Shown here piece after piece: positions 16,699 through 25,437 of a stretch of 44,932 nt of DNA. The notes beneath the pieces were generated by a model. It did no database searches. It had not been told where the DNA came from and saw only the letters and a list, made by a program, of their open reading frames with translations. Location: positions 1 through 44,932 of the forward strand of contig JARLHY010000076.1 of NCBI GenBank assembly GCA_031292015.1, read 5' to 3'. Source of the stretch: Negativicutes bacterium (GTDB lineage Bacteria > Bacillota_C > Negativicutes > Sporomusales_B > JARLHX01). Both the position numbers and the translations under genes were made by a program. Numbering within the stretch: the stretch's first letter is position 1; each line of letters opens with the position of its first letter.

Positions 16699-16731
16699 GT
16701 GGGAGGGGAATTCCCCTCCCACTTTGTTTTT
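16699..16731 (+). terminator. Intrinsic terminator
   Basis: GTGGGAGGGGAA pairs with TTCCCCTCCCAC (16699-16722), followed by TTTGTTTTT. It is the real end of the zinc-ribbon transcript. Confidence 0.85.
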
Positions 16732-16739
16732 GCTAAATA

Positions 16740-17003
16740 TTCGACGTATCTTGTGTTCTCTACAAGTCCAAGGCTGTTCAAATAGGTCGAGATGCTAGGC
16801 GGCTGCGAGGAAGCGCGCGCCGACGGCCTTGGATGGCCTAGTCCCGAGTGAGCCATGGGGCGATACGCTCGGGGCGACAGTACAGGGGAGTACGGCAAGC
16901 GCGCTCCCGGAGCACCAAGTGCACAGCTCTTGCGCATCAGCGCTTAGAGATGTGGCCTGCCCCTTGCGGGTGCGACGCAGATTGGCCTTTAGGAGCAGCC
17001 GTA
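16740..17003. repeat. GC-rich intergenic segment, possible dispersed repeat
   Basis: No credible gene. The stretch starts CAAGGCTGTTCAAATAGGTC and contains GGCCTTGGATGGCC and other short inverted repeats. I recall similar GGCTGTTCAAAAAGGTC-type intergenic repeats from Sporomusaceae genomes, but no second copy is present here to prove it. The right end abuts the DUF1015 stop codon. Confidence 0.35.
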
Positions 17004-18245
17004 TCAAATCAGGTGTACTACCATGGCGTCGCGCAGCTTCGGCTCAAACCAAGTGGATTTGGGAGGCATGATCTGACCGGTGTCGGCGATGGCCATGAGT
17101 TCTGCGACCGAGGTGGGATAGAGGGCGAAGGCCACGGCGTATTTGCCGCTGTCCACCAGCCGCTCCAGTTCTTTCATGCCGCGAATCCCGCCGATAAAGT
17201 TGATCCGCTGGTCGGTGCGCTGATCAAGGATGGCCAGGATGGGCGCCAGCAGATTGTCCTGGAGGATGCTGACATCGAGGCTGGCCACCGGGTCGCCGGC
17301 GGCGTAGGTTTCCGGTTTGGCGGCAAGTTTATACCAGGCGCCGTCAAGGTACATACCGAAGGTATGCGGCCCGGCGGGCTTGAAGGAGTCTTGCCGGCAT
17401 GTTTCGATCAGGAATTTCCCGCCGATCCTGGCCACGAATTCCTGTTTGGACAGGCCGTTTAGGTCCCGGACCACCCGGTTGTAGTCCATGATCTGGACCA
17501 TGTTGTCAGGAAAGATGACGGTCAGGAAGCGATTGTATTCTTCTTCGCCGCTGTGGCCGGGGTTGCGGCTGCGCAGCGTCTCTCTCACCCGGGCCGCGGC
17601 GGCCGAGCGGTGATGCCCGTCGGCGATATACAGTACCGGAATGCGGGCGAAAGCCGCTTCGATGGCGGCGATGTCGGCGGCCCCGTCGACGACGTAGAGG
17701 GTGTGACCGATGCCGTCCGGGCTGGTGAAGTCATAGGCCGGAGTCTTTTGGCTGCCCCGGACCAACAGGTCCGCCACGGTCTGACCGGCCCGGCAAGTAA
17801 GGAAAACGGCGCCGGTCTGAGCCGAGGTGGCAAGAACGTGGTCCACCCGGTCCTGTTCTTTGTCCGGGCGGGTCAGTTCGTGCTTTTTAATGATGCCATT
17901 CTCGTATTCATCAACAGATGCGGCGGCCACCAGCCCTACCTGAACATGCCGGCCCATCTGCTGTTTGTAGATGTAGAAGCAGGACGTCTGATCCTGGCGC
18001 AGCCAGCCTTGGGCCATGAAGTCCCCGAGGTTCCGCCGCGCCTTCTCGTATACTTCGGGCGAATGGGTGTCGATTCCGGCCGGCAGGTCGACTTCGGACT
18101 TGGTGATCCGCAAAAAGCTGTAAGGATTGTTGGCGGTTAGCGCCCGGGCCTCTTCCGAGTCCATGACATCATAAGGCAGCGCCGCGACCTTTGCCGCCAG
18201 TTCAGGTGCCGGCCGCAGACCGCGGAACGGTTTGACTGTTGCCAT
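17004..18245 (-). CDS. DUF1015 family protein, serA-linked
   Basis: A 413-residue cytoplasmic protein of the DUF1015 family, full length. Hallmarks are the N-terminal FRGLRP and ALPYDVM, a central YIADGHHRSAAAARV (near residue 207) and the C-terminal MPPKSTWFEPKLRDA. The DGHHR motif resembles the nucleotide-binding motif of ParB/sulfiredoxin-fold proteins, a fold that includes free serine kinases, which is interesting beside serA. Function is otherwise unknown. It starts 19 bases after serA behind GGAAGGAGAG, so both share the T-box leader. Confidence 0.9.
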   Translation of the reverse strand: MATVKPFRGLRPAPELAAKVAALPYDVMDSEEARALTANNPYSFLRITKSEVDLPAGIDTHSPEVYEKARRNLGDFMAQGWLRQDQTSCFYIYKQQMGRHVQVGLVAAASVDEYENGIIKKHELTRPDKEQDRVDHVLATSAQTGAVFLTCRAGQTVADLLVRGSQKTPAYDFTSPDGIGHTLYVVDGAADIAAIEAAFARIPVLYIADGHHRSAAAARVRETLRSRNPGHSGEEEYNRFLTVIFPDNMVQIMDYNRVVRDLNGLSKQEFVARIGGKFLIETCRQDSFKPAGPHTFGMYLDGAWYKLAAKPETYAAGDPVASLDVSILQDNLLAPILAILDQRTDQRINFIGGIRGMKELERLVDSGKYAVAFALYPTSVAELMAIADTGQIMPPKSTWFEPKLRDAMVVHLI

Positions 18246-18264
18246 ATTCTCTCTCCTTCCCGGC

Positions 18265-19851
18265 TTAACCGGCGTTAAAGTTGACCAGCTTGGCGCTCAA
18301 AATGCCGTCGACGGCGTTGATCATCAGCATGACCGGGGTAGGGATGTCGGACTCCACCGTCATGACCATGATGTTTTTGCCGGCGGTGCCGGTATGTCCG
18401 ACCTGCATGCTGGAGATATTGATGCCCTGGTCGCCGAGAATGGTGCCGACCTTGCCGATAATGCCCGGCTTATCCAGGTGCGGCCCGATCAGCAGCCAGC
18501 CCTGGGGATCGATATCCACCCGGTAGCCGTCGATCATGACGATCCGTCCTTCCTCCTTGCCGAACAGCGTGCCGGCCACCAGGTGCTCGCTCTTGTCGGT
18601 GCGGACTCTTACGGTGATCAGGTTGGTGAAGTGGGCCGCTTCCTTGCTCTTGATTTCCTTGGCCTTGATGCCGCGGGCTTTGGCCACAGCCGGGGCGTTG
18701 ACATAGTTGACGGCTTCCTGGAGGATGGGGTTAAAAATGCCCTTGAGGACCGCGGTTGTCAGCATCTTTGTGTCGACTTCGCTGATTTCTCCGTTGTATT
18801 CGATATCCACGGCGTCGATCCGGCCGTCGGCGAGATGGACAGCCAGACAGCCCATTTTTTCGGCGACATTGAGATAGGGTTTGATGAGTTTCATCACATG
18901 GGCCGGCACGGAGGCTATGTTCACCGCCGTGGTCACAGGGTCGCCCCGCAGGGCGGCAAGGATGCCCCAGGCCACATCCACGGCCACGCCGACCTGGGCT
19001 TCGGCGGTGGAAGCACCCAGGTGGGGAGTGAGCACCACTTTGTCGAGCGCCAGCAGCGGGTTGGCCGGGTCGACCGGCTCTTTTTCAAAGACGTCAATGG
19101 CCGCGCCGGCAACGATTCCTTTTTTGATGGCTTCAGCCAGGGCGGGCTCATCGATGACGCCGCCCCGGGCGCAGTTGACGATCCGGACTCCTGGTTTCAG
19201 CTTGGTCAGGGTTTTTTCATTCAGCAGATGTTTCGTCTCCGCCGTCAGCGGCAGGTGCAGGGTGATGAAATCGGCCGCGGCCAGAACGTCGTCCAGTTCC
19301 GCCAGTTCAATATCCAGCGCCTTGGCGGCTTCGGCGTTGATGAACGGATCATAGGCCAGCACCCTCATTTCCATGGCCAGAGCCCGTTTGGCCACGCCGC
19401 TGCCGATGCGGCCCATTCCGAGTATGCCCAGCGTCTTGCCGCGCATTTCCACCCCGACAAATTTGCTGCGCTGCCACTGACCGTCCTGCAACGAGCGGTG
19501 GGCCTGGGGAATGTTGCGGGCCAGGGCCAGCATCATCGCCATGGTGTGTTCGGTGGCGGCAATGGTATTGCCTTCCGGGGCGTTGAGGACGATAATCCCT
19601 TTTTTCGTGGCGGCTTCGACGTCGATGTTGTCGACACCGACCCCGGCCCGGCCAATAACCTTGAGGTTATCCGCCGCCGCGATGACCGCTTTTGTCACCT
19701 TGGTTTCACTGCGGACCACCAGGGCATCGTAAGCGGGAATGATCTGGACCAGTTCTTCCGGCGACAGTTTCAGCTTGACATCAACCTGATGCTCTTTTTG
19801 CATGATCGCGACCCCTTGGTCGGAAACCGGGTCTGCTACAAGTATTTTCAC
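18265..19851 (-). CDS. serA: D-3-phosphoglycerate dehydrogenase
   Basis: A 528-residue long-form SerA. It has a substrate-binding domain (1-95), an NAD-binding domain with LGILGMGRIGSGVAKRAL (near 145), catalytic residues in NCARGGVIDE (Arg near 235) and a His in LTPHLGAST (near 280), an intervening domain, then an ACT domain (about 455-528) for serine feedback. It catalyses the first step of serine synthesis. GTG at 19851 follows GGAGGG. Transcription is governed by the T-box leader upstream. Confidence 0.96.
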   Translation of the reverse strand: MKILVADPVSDQGVAIMQKEHQVDVKLKLSPEELVQIIPAYDALVVRSETKVTKAVIAAADNLKVIGRAGVGVDNIDVEAATKKGIIVLNAPEGNTIAATEHTMAMMLALARNIPQAHRSLQDGQWQRSKFVGVEMRGKTLGILGMGRIGSGVAKRALAMEMRVLAYDPFINAEAAKALDIELAELDDVLAAADFITLHLPLTAETKHLLNEKTLTKLKPGVRIVNCARGGVIDEPALAEAIKKGIVAGAAIDVFEKEPVDPANPLLALDKVVLTPHLGASTAEAQVGVAVDVAWGILAALRGDPVTTAVNIASVPAHVMKLIKPYLNVAEKMGCLAVHLADGRIDAVDIEYNGEISEVDTKMLTTAVLKGIFNPILQEAVNYVNAPAVAKARGIKAKEIKSKEAAHFTNLITVRVRTDKSEHLVAGTLFGKEEGRIVMIDGYRVDIDPQGWLLIGPHLDKPGIIGKVGTILGDQGINISSMQVGHTGTAGKNIMVMTVESDIPTPVMLMINAVDGILSAKLVNFNAG

Positions 19852-19895
19852 TGCAATCCCTCCAGTAGTATTATGTACCTTGAAGCCCTAAAGAT

Positions 19896-19922
19896 AAAAA
19901 AACCGCCCCAAAATTGGGGCGG
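19896..19922 (-). terminator. T-box terminator 2
   Basis: CCGCCCCAA pairs with TTGGGGCGG, followed by seven T (19902-19896). It overlaps the 3' part of the second antiterminator region. Confidence 0.88.
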
Positions 19923-19976
19923 GATTACCTCCCGCGGTGCCACCCAGTCTTAGCCGTAACAGGCGCATCCTGCTAT

Positions 19977-20010
19977 AAAAAAACCCCGCGTCCCCACCAG
20001 GGACGAGAGG
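19977..20010 (-). terminator. T-box terminator 1
   Basis: CCTCTCGTCCC pairs with GGGACGCGGGG (one mismatch) around TGGTG, followed by seven T (19983-19977). Confidence 0.85.
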
Positions 20011-20207
20011 TATTTCCCGCGTTGCCACCCAAATTGCCTTACGGCCAACTTTTATCGCTGTATCGGGCGAATCCCGTCATGATTCATCATCAGCCACTCC
20101 CGGGCGGACCCGCATGTCCGGTCGCCGGCTCGCACCACCCGCCGGCTCTCTGGTAACCTGTGACACTTGGTTTCCCGATCATCGTGTTGGCTATAAATTT
20201 AGTTTTG

Positions 20208-20236
20208 ATTATAAGTTATCCCTGCCGTAAAGTCAA
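20208..20236 (-). promoter_or_regulatory. serA operon promoter
   Basis: On the minus strand TTGACT (20236-20231), 17 bases, TATAAT (20213-20208): near-consensus sigma-A promoter, placing the start near 20201. Confidence 0.85.
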
Positions 20237-20375
20237 GTGTGTTTCTAAAAAAAACACAAACAGCCAATCAGTACACCCCTCATGGATTCAGCGGCGTTTT
20301 ACGGTAAAAAATTAACCAGTCGGCCCCAACGGGAATACTATAGGAAATAATACAATGTCCGGGAGGGGACTGGGT

Positions 20376-20672
20376 ATGGATAAAGCCAAACTGAAAGACT
20401 ACCGCGACCTGTTCGGCAAAAAGTTCAAGGATCTGTGGAATGAACTCAGCGAGGATATCAAATGGGCCAAAGACGTCACTGAGATCCGGCTGCAGATGGA
20501 ATTTCTCGAAGCCAAGCAAGACCGCCTGTTCAAAGAGTTCGGCAAAGCCGTTTTCCTGTCCGGGGACTGCGGCGGCGCCGACGTGGATGCACTGCGGCAT
20601 GAGATCGAAATCATCGAAGAAGAGCTGCAGAAAAAATACCTGGAGCTGCAAAAACTGAAGGCATCTTCCTGA
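20376..20672 (+). CDS. Small coiled-coil protein of unknown function
   Basis: A 98-residue charged protein. The C-terminal third (EIEIIEEELQKKYLELQKL) is a clear coiled coil and the N-terminus is lysine-rich and helical; no membrane segment. ATG at 20376 follows GGGAGGGG by seven bases. An ATG 21 bases upstream has no such site. Divergent from the serA leader. Not recognised. Confidence 0.65.
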   Translation: MDKAKLKDYRDLFGKKFKDLWNELSEDIKWAKDVTEIRLQMEFLEAKQDRLFKEFGKAVFLSGDCGGADVDALRHEIEIIEEELQKKYLELQKLKASS

Positions 20673-20708
20673 GGCGGTTTGCGGCAGCAGTCAAGACATC
20701 CGGCCCGG

Positions 20709-21425
20709 TCATTTGGTGCCGGTATAGACGGCCACAATACCGCCGGTCAGTTCACGGCAGACGACGTCCTTCAGCCCAACATCGCCGAACATGCGGCAGA
20801 TTTCGGCCTGCTGGGGAAGACGGCGCAGCGATTCCGGCAGCCACTGATATGGTCCGTCAACGCCAAGTCCCAACCGGCCTATGAGAGGCAGGATTTTTTC
20901 AAAGTACAAATAATACAACTGCTTAAATACCGGCAGAGAGGGTTTGGCCAGTTCCAGCGAAACAACTTTTCCGCCCGGTCTTACCACCCGGCGCATCTCG
21001 CCGAGAACCGCCCTGATGTCAGAAACGTTCCGCAGGGCGAAGCCAATGGTCGCGCCGTCGAAGCTGTCGTCGTCAAAAGGAAGGGCCAGCGCGTTCCCCT
21101 CTACCAGTTCGATCTCCGGTTCACAGGCGTTCTTGGCGATGTTGGCGGCAGCGATATCAAGCATCCTTTGGCAGAAATCCAGGCCGACCACCTTGCCGTC
21201 AGGACCGACCCGCCTGGCCTGTTCGACGGTCATCAGACCGGTGCCGCAGCAAATATCCAGCCCCTGCTGCCCCGGCCGCAAGCCCATCCTGTCCACAGCC
21301 ACCCGCCGCCAGTAGCGGTCGCGGTCGAAGCTGAGCAGGCGGTTGAGTATATCATAGCGGGGAGCGATGATGGAAAATAAGTCATGAACAAACTGGTCTT
21401 TGTTTTCGGACTGATTGTTCTTCAC
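20709..21425 (-). CDS. menG: Demethylmenaquinone methyltransferase (UbiE/MenG)
   Basis: A 238-residue class I SAM methyltransferase of normal length. The SAM-binding motif LDICCGTG is near residue 56, followed by VVGLDFCQRMLD, the family signature DSFDGATIGFALRNVSD and RRVVRPGGKVVSLEL. It performs the last step of menaquinone synthesis, so the organism probably has a menaquinone-linked electron chain. GTG at 21425 follows AGGAG by six bases. No other men genes are nearby. Confidence 0.93.
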   Translation of the reverse strand: MKNNQSENKDQFVHDLFSIIAPRYDILNRLLSFDRDRYWRRVAVDRMGLRPGQQGLDICCGTGLMTVEQARRVGPDGKVVGLDFCQRMLDIAAANIAKNACEPEIELVEGNALALPFDDDSFDGATIGFALRNVSDIRAVLGEMRRVVRPGGKVVSLELAKPSLPVFKQLYYLYFEKILPLIGRLGLGVDGPYQWLPESLRRLPQQAEICRMFGDVGLKDVVCRELTGGIVAVYTGTK

Positions 21426-21488
21426 ACTGTTCTCCTTAGCTGCCGGACTCTTACCTTGTCATATGCACTATCACGTCTGTTTATACAT

Positions 21489-21517
21489 GAAAGCGGCTAC
21501 TGAAATGTAGCCGCTTC
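21489..21517. terminator. Ten-base-pair hairpin upstream of menG
   Basis: AAGCGGCTAC (21491-21500) pairs with GTAGCCGCTT (21507-21516). On the minus strand it lies about 80 bases past the DUF2225 stop, but no T-run follows, so it is a possible terminator only. Confidence 0.4.
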
Positions 21518-21597
21518 AGACTGCTCCGTAGCTCCCACCTGCTTTTTGGCGCGAGGGGCAAGCCGCAATTTTCAAGCAAGGCAGATCTGGAGAGAAT

Positions 21598-22317
21598 TTA
21601 TTTAGCCGTCTTGGTGTCAGAAGCTTCCTCGCCGGTTTCGCCTCCAGGCTGCTTCTTCCTGGCGCTGCGGGCCTCATCCCAGGCGTCGCGGGCCAGGGTC
21701 TGGATCCGTTTTTCCTGTTTGGCCCGGGGATTGGTCACGACTTTCCCCAAATAGTTGAGGGCCTCCGGCAGTTTGCCGGTGCGGCGTAACAGTTCACCGC
21801 AAAGATACTCAAGGGTGAGTTCGGACATATTGCCGATAGGCATCTTTTCCTTGAGGAAAGACAGCTCGTAGTATTCCCGGGCCTTGTCCAGCGCAGCCAG
21901 TTCCTCGTCGCTGTGTTCCCCTTCCCGGTACAACCAGGCCAGTTTCAGGTACAGGCCGGCGATCCGGCTGTTTAAGGTCCCGGCCATATCGGCAAAGAAC
22001 AGAGCCAATTTATAAGTGGCGATAGCTTGCTCCCGGGTTCTTTCGCCGGAGAAATTAACATTGATGTCACGTTTGGCCAGAAAATTCTTGACGGTGTCGG
22101 CCTTGGCCGGATATTCCTCGAAGTAGCTGTCCTGCGCCGCGTAACCGCAGCTCGGGCAGACCCAGACAGCGTAGTAGTAGGGATTGATGTCTTTATAGTA
22201 GGAGCAAAAATCGCTGTCCTGTTTTACAAGAGCCAGGCGTCCGCGCACTTTGGTGACTGTGAACGGCTTATCACAGAGCACGCAGGTTTTTTCGGCGGTA
22301 TACAAGTGACTGGTCAT
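21598..22317 (-). CDS. DUF2225 family protein
   Basis: A 239-residue cytoplasmic protein. An N-terminal zinc-knuckle domain has CVLC (residues 12-15) and the CPSCGYAA motif (54-61) typical of DUF2225, followed by a helical TPR-like region (about 95-205) and an acidic/basic tail. Function unknown; no experimental role is known to me. ATG at 22317. Monocistronic between menG and the M48 peptidase. Confidence 0.85.
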   Translation of the reverse strand: MTSHLYTAEKTCVLCDKPFTVTKVRGRLALVKQDSDFCSYYKDINPYYYAVWVCPSCGYAAQDSYFEEYPAKADTVKNFLAKRDINVNFSGERTREQAIATYKLALFFADMAGTLNSRIAGLYLKLAWLYREGEHSDEELAALDKAREYYELSFLKEKMPIGNMSELTLEYLCGELLRRTGKLPEALNYLGKVVTNPRAKQEKRIQTLARDAWDEARSARKKQPGGETGEEASDTKTAK

Positions 22318-22443
22318 ATGGTTCCCTTCCGTGTTCCATTACACTGCTAATTTGTTTGGGCCGGCGCAATTTAAAATACCTTTATAATATTTTTCATTGA
22401 TAGCCAAATTCCTGCAAATTTTTGTTAATTATCTTATGCCAGG

Positions 22444-22477
22444 CCAAAAAGCTCAGGTCTTTACCTGAGCTTTTTGG
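22444..22477 (-). terminator. Intrinsic terminator overlapping the M48 peptidase coding end
   Basis: A 15-base-pair stem (22444-22458 with 22463-22477) with a four-base loop. The first arm and loop encode the last residues (QKAQVKT) and the stop codon lies at the loop/second-arm junction. The stem ends CTTTTTGG. Confidence 0.8.
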
Positions 22478-23514
22478 TCGGCCCATGTTTTCAGGGTGTT
22501 GATGTACTGTTCAGTCAGCCCGTCCATGGTCGTGTTGTTGGAGCTGGCGTCCTGGGGGGTGATCACCACCACCGGCTGGTCGTCATAGAGAATGGTGTTG
22601 TAGATCCCGTCGCTGTCGACGATAAACCGGTCGCCGCTCAGGTCAGGCAGTTTTGTCAGCAGATAGAGCGCACCGGCAGCGGCATAGGCGCGATAGATAG
22701 GTTTATAGCCTTTGTAGGTGGCATAGAGGGGTGGCAGGCTAAGACCGTCGCCGACAATCTGGGCGGCTTTGTCCTGCTGGACCGCCGTGGGCTGGATCTT
22801 GGCTTCATTTATATAGCCTTTCATCAGTTTTACCCGCACGTCCGGCTCAGGATGGTCGGCGAAAAGATCATAATTGGCTTTTGTATCAAGGTCACCCAAC
22901 CGCTGCAAACTGATCAGCATGCCATAGGGATTGTAGCCGGCCCGTGTCGTATGTATAAATCCCAGTTGGTCGGCCTGACGCTCATCTTCCCGGCTGAAGC
23001 CGGCCATGACAGCCCCCATGAGCAGCTGCATCGGAATACCGCCGCCGGCCCCCCGGGTCAGGAGCGCCAGAAGCACGCCGTATTCCATGCTTTTTTCAAT
23101 CTGGTGGACGGTATGGCGCTTGACGACATGTCCCACTTCATGGCCGATTACGCCGGCCAGTTCGTCGTCGGTGGCCATATAATCGACAAGGCCCTTGCAT
23201 ACATAGATAAACCCGCCAGGCAGGGCGAATGCGTTGATTTCTTTTACGTTGAGCACTTTGAAGGTATAAGGCAGATTGGGCCGGTCACAGACTGCAGCGA
23301 TGCGATTGCCGATGCGGGCGACTCTCTCCTGCAACTGTTGATCCTGCACCAGTCCGTACTGCTTTTCGATTTCTTTTGCGGCACTCCGGCCCATGTCGAT
23401 TTCCTGCTGGACACTGATCAAAGCGGCCTGCGCCGCCGGCAGCCAGCCGGCGATGTTGACCAGGAGCGCGAGGCCGAACAGAACACCAAGCGCTTTGCGA
23501 CAGATATGGGACAT
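22453..23514 (-). CDS. Exported M48-family metallopeptidase
   Basis: A 353-residue zinc peptidase. It has a signal peptide (residues 1-30, ending AAQA), the HEVGH zinc motif (125-129) and a third ligand Glu in SREDERQADQLG near residue 177, the BepA/Oma1-like arrangement. A C-terminal domain of about 120 residues follows. In this diderm lineage such proteins act in envelope quality control; that role is inferred. ATG at 23514. The transcript terminator is built into the coding end. Confidence 0.9.
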   Translation of the reverse strand: MSHICRKALGVLFGLALLVNIAGWLPAAQAALISVQQEIDMGRSAAKEIEKQYGLVQDQQLQERVARIGNRIAAVCDRPNLPYTFKVLNVKEINAFALPGGFIYVCKGLVDYMATDDELAGVIGHEVGHVVKRHTVHQIEKSMEYGVLLALLTRGAGGGIPMQLLMGAVMAGFSREDERQADQLGFIHTTRAGYNPYGMLISLQRLGDLDTKANYDLFADHPEPDVRVKLMKGYINEAKIQPTAVQQDKAAQIVGDGLSLPPLYATYKGYKPIYRAYAAAGALYLLTKLPDLSGDRFIVDSDGIYNTILYDDQPVVVITPQDASSNNTTMDGLTEQYINTLKTWADQKAQVKT

Positions 23515-23679
23515 CGTTTATCCTCCTGCACGCCTTTGAGAAAATTTTAGCTGATAGCGGCTATGAAAGCAATAACTTTGGATAATCCTGATCTGGCAAT
23601 TGTTGTGGCAATCAGGCCGCGGCAAAAAACCGGGGCGCGATAGTGAAAGAGCCCCAGCGCAGGCCGGTGCTCGCATTTG

Positions 23680-25284
23680 TCACTGCCGGGAGTCCTTCAG
23701 CCGTTGGTGAAAAGCGTCGATCACGGCTTCATTCTCGTCAAGAAGATAGATCCGGCCGGGCCGGCCCTGCTGGTCGTAGTCAACGCCGCTCCACCACACG
23801 GCTACCTTGATCCCGTCCAGCCGCCTGACCTGATCAAACATCCGCTGAACCCAGGCGACCTTGTCGCCACCGACCGAATTGGAGGCGAACTCGGTAATCA
23901 TGAGCGGCTTGTTGAAGGCCGCGGCGTATTCGCTGACAAGCGGCGGGTAGATCTCGTCGAATTCGCGCCAGCGCTCGCCGGGGAAATAGTTGCCGGTATT
24001 GTAGCCGGTCAGGCCGATGATGTCGACATATTCGTCGCCGGGATAGTACATAAGGTAATGATTCCACTTGAAAGCCGGGCGGGAGAGGTCGTGGGGGTTC
24101 CAGACCCACACCACGTTCTCCACGCCCTCGCGCTGGAAAATGGCGTGGATATAGCGCCACATCGCCTGGTAAAGCTCGGCGTCCTTGCCGGTATAAAAAG
24201 CCGAATACCAGCACCAGTCGCCATTCATTTCGTTGTTCAGCCGGAAGATTACCGGGTGGCCGAACTCTTTCAGACGGCTGGCATAGTCGGCGAAGTAGTC
24301 GTCGTACTTACCGTCGAGAATGTCATAGACCACCGTTTCGTTGCCGCTTGGGCCTGACCACAGGGCGTTGGCCTCGCCGGCGCGCACCGTCTGCAGGGTA
24401 AGTTCGACATATTTCTTGTTTTCATAGGCCTGCTGGAGCCCCATTGCCGGGAAATACTCGCCAAACATCTGGTAGTGGAGCAGAATGGGGAAGCTGTAGC
24501 CGACCTTTTTCTCCAGTTCCGTCAGGGCGGTCATGTTCTGCGGCGCCGACGGCTCAAAAATACCCCAGCTCAGCGGGCTGTCCGGCGCAAAATACTTGCG
24601 GCAAAAACCTTGCGTCTCAGAATTCATCCGGGTGGCCGAAGCAGCGAAGTTTCGGTGGTTGCGGGCAGTGCCCCGGGGTTCAAAGAGGCTCAGACCGGCG
24701 ACGAGATCCGCGGCCCCGCTGATCGGGTCGCTGGATTTGATGAAAACAGTGTAAATCTCATTGTTATTTTTGACTACTTCGGCGCAGGCGTAATGGTTTT
24801 TGTCACCAGGGATTCTGGCCAGCTTGCGTCGGGTCCACTCAAGAAGATGGGCCCGGCGGCCGCCGGCGTCGAACCAGCGGTCGGCAGTAATGGTATGTTC
24901 GGGCGAACTGACCACGAATTTATTGCCATAGTAGATGTAGTCGTTGGCGTCGGTCAAGGTGCCGGAGAAATTGTCGTAGTAGATTTCGATCCTTGTCCGG
25001 TCATCGTAGAGCACAGTGCGCACCGCCGCCAGCGAGACATCTACGTTCATCCGGGAGGGATAGCGGAGGCTGTAACCGTTGGCGTAGTCGGTAAACTCAT
25101 TATAGTCCGGCGAATAAGCGTCAATTTGTTTATTGTCGTCATCAGGCGCCGCCCCCCGACTGTCGGCGATAACGCCGTTGACGATGTACTGCGGCGCCGC
25201 GGCGGCCAGAGCCGGATAGCAAGTGACCAGAAGGAGGCTCACAGCAAATAGTATCCCGAGGGTCTTGCAGCTTTTTTTCGGCAT
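23680..25284 (-). CDS. Exported GH26-like glycoside hydrolase
   Basis: A 534-residue exported protein. A signal peptide (to about residue 30) is followed by a beta-rich domain (about 60-205, resembling no domain I can name) and a C-terminal TIM-barrel similar to family 26 hydrolases (mannanase-like). The acid/base Glu is in FRLNNEMNGDWCWYS (Glu352) and the nucleophile Glu in MITEFAS (Glu465). ATG at 25284 has GGAG upstream; an earlier start at 25314 lacks one. Substrate could be an envelope or extracellular beta-mannan-like polysaccharide; not determinable here. Confidence 0.82.
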   Translation of the reverse strand: MPKKSCKTLGILFAVSLLLVTCYPALAAAAPQYIVNGVIADSRGAAPDDDNKQIDAYSPDYNEFTDYANGYSLRYPSRMNVDVSLAAVRTVLYDDRTRIEIYYDNFSGTLTDANDYIYYGNKFVVSSPEHTITADRWFDAGGRRAHLLEWTRRKLARIPGDKNHYACAEVVKNNNEIYTVFIKSSDPISGAADLVAGLSLFEPRGTARNHRNFAASATRMNSETQGFCRKYFAPDSPLSWGIFEPSAPQNMTALTELEKKVGYSFPILLHYQMFGEYFPAMGLQQAYENKKYVELTLQTVRAGEANALWSGPSGNETVVYDILDGKYDDYFADYASRLKEFGHPVIFRLNNEMNGDWCWYSAFYTGKDAELYQAMWRYIHAIFQREGVENVVWVWNPHDLSRPAFKWNHYLMYYPGDEYVDIIGLTGYNTGNYFPGERWREFDEIYPPLVSEYAAAFNKPLMITEFASNSVGGDKVAWVQRMFDQVRRLDGIKVAVWWSGVDYDQQGRPGRIYLLDENEAVIDAFHQRLKDSRQ

Positions 25285-25437
25285 GTTTTGCTCCAAATAT
25301 GTATTCAATAACATATGCTCATTTTATCTCAATCGACAGCACATGGCAATAATTCTACCGCCAGGCTTTATATTCAGCCTATTTGGTACTCACCTTTTTT
25401 GCAGCCGGCGCATACACTACATTGAAACGATATGTCC

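Larger units (their letters stand above)
19896..20201 (-). promoter_or_regulatory. T-box leader with two antiterminator/terminator modules
   Basis: Read on the minus strand from about 20201. A stem I region (AGAGAGCCGGC near 20150, GGTGGTGCGAGCCGGC) is followed by the first T-box GGGTGGCAACGCGGG (20030-20016), terminator 1 (20010-19984 plus seven T), a small hairpin, a second T-box GGGTGGCACCGCGGG (19945-19931) and terminator 2 (19922-19903 plus seven T). Only one stem I is present. Serine specificity is inferred from serA; the specifier codon was not resolved, with a UCA after GAA near 20081 as a candidate. Confidence 0.92.

Noticed and set aside
18232..19953. A 573-codon plus-strand open frame opposite serA
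   Set aside because: It is the complement of a GC-rich conserved gene, has no ribosome binding site and no protein-family features, and it runs through the T-box terminator.
22474..23550. A 358-codon plus-strand frame opposite the M48 peptidase
   Set aside because: Mirror frame of a clear gene; the minus-strand product has a signal peptide and HEVGH motif, while the plus-strand product resembles nothing.
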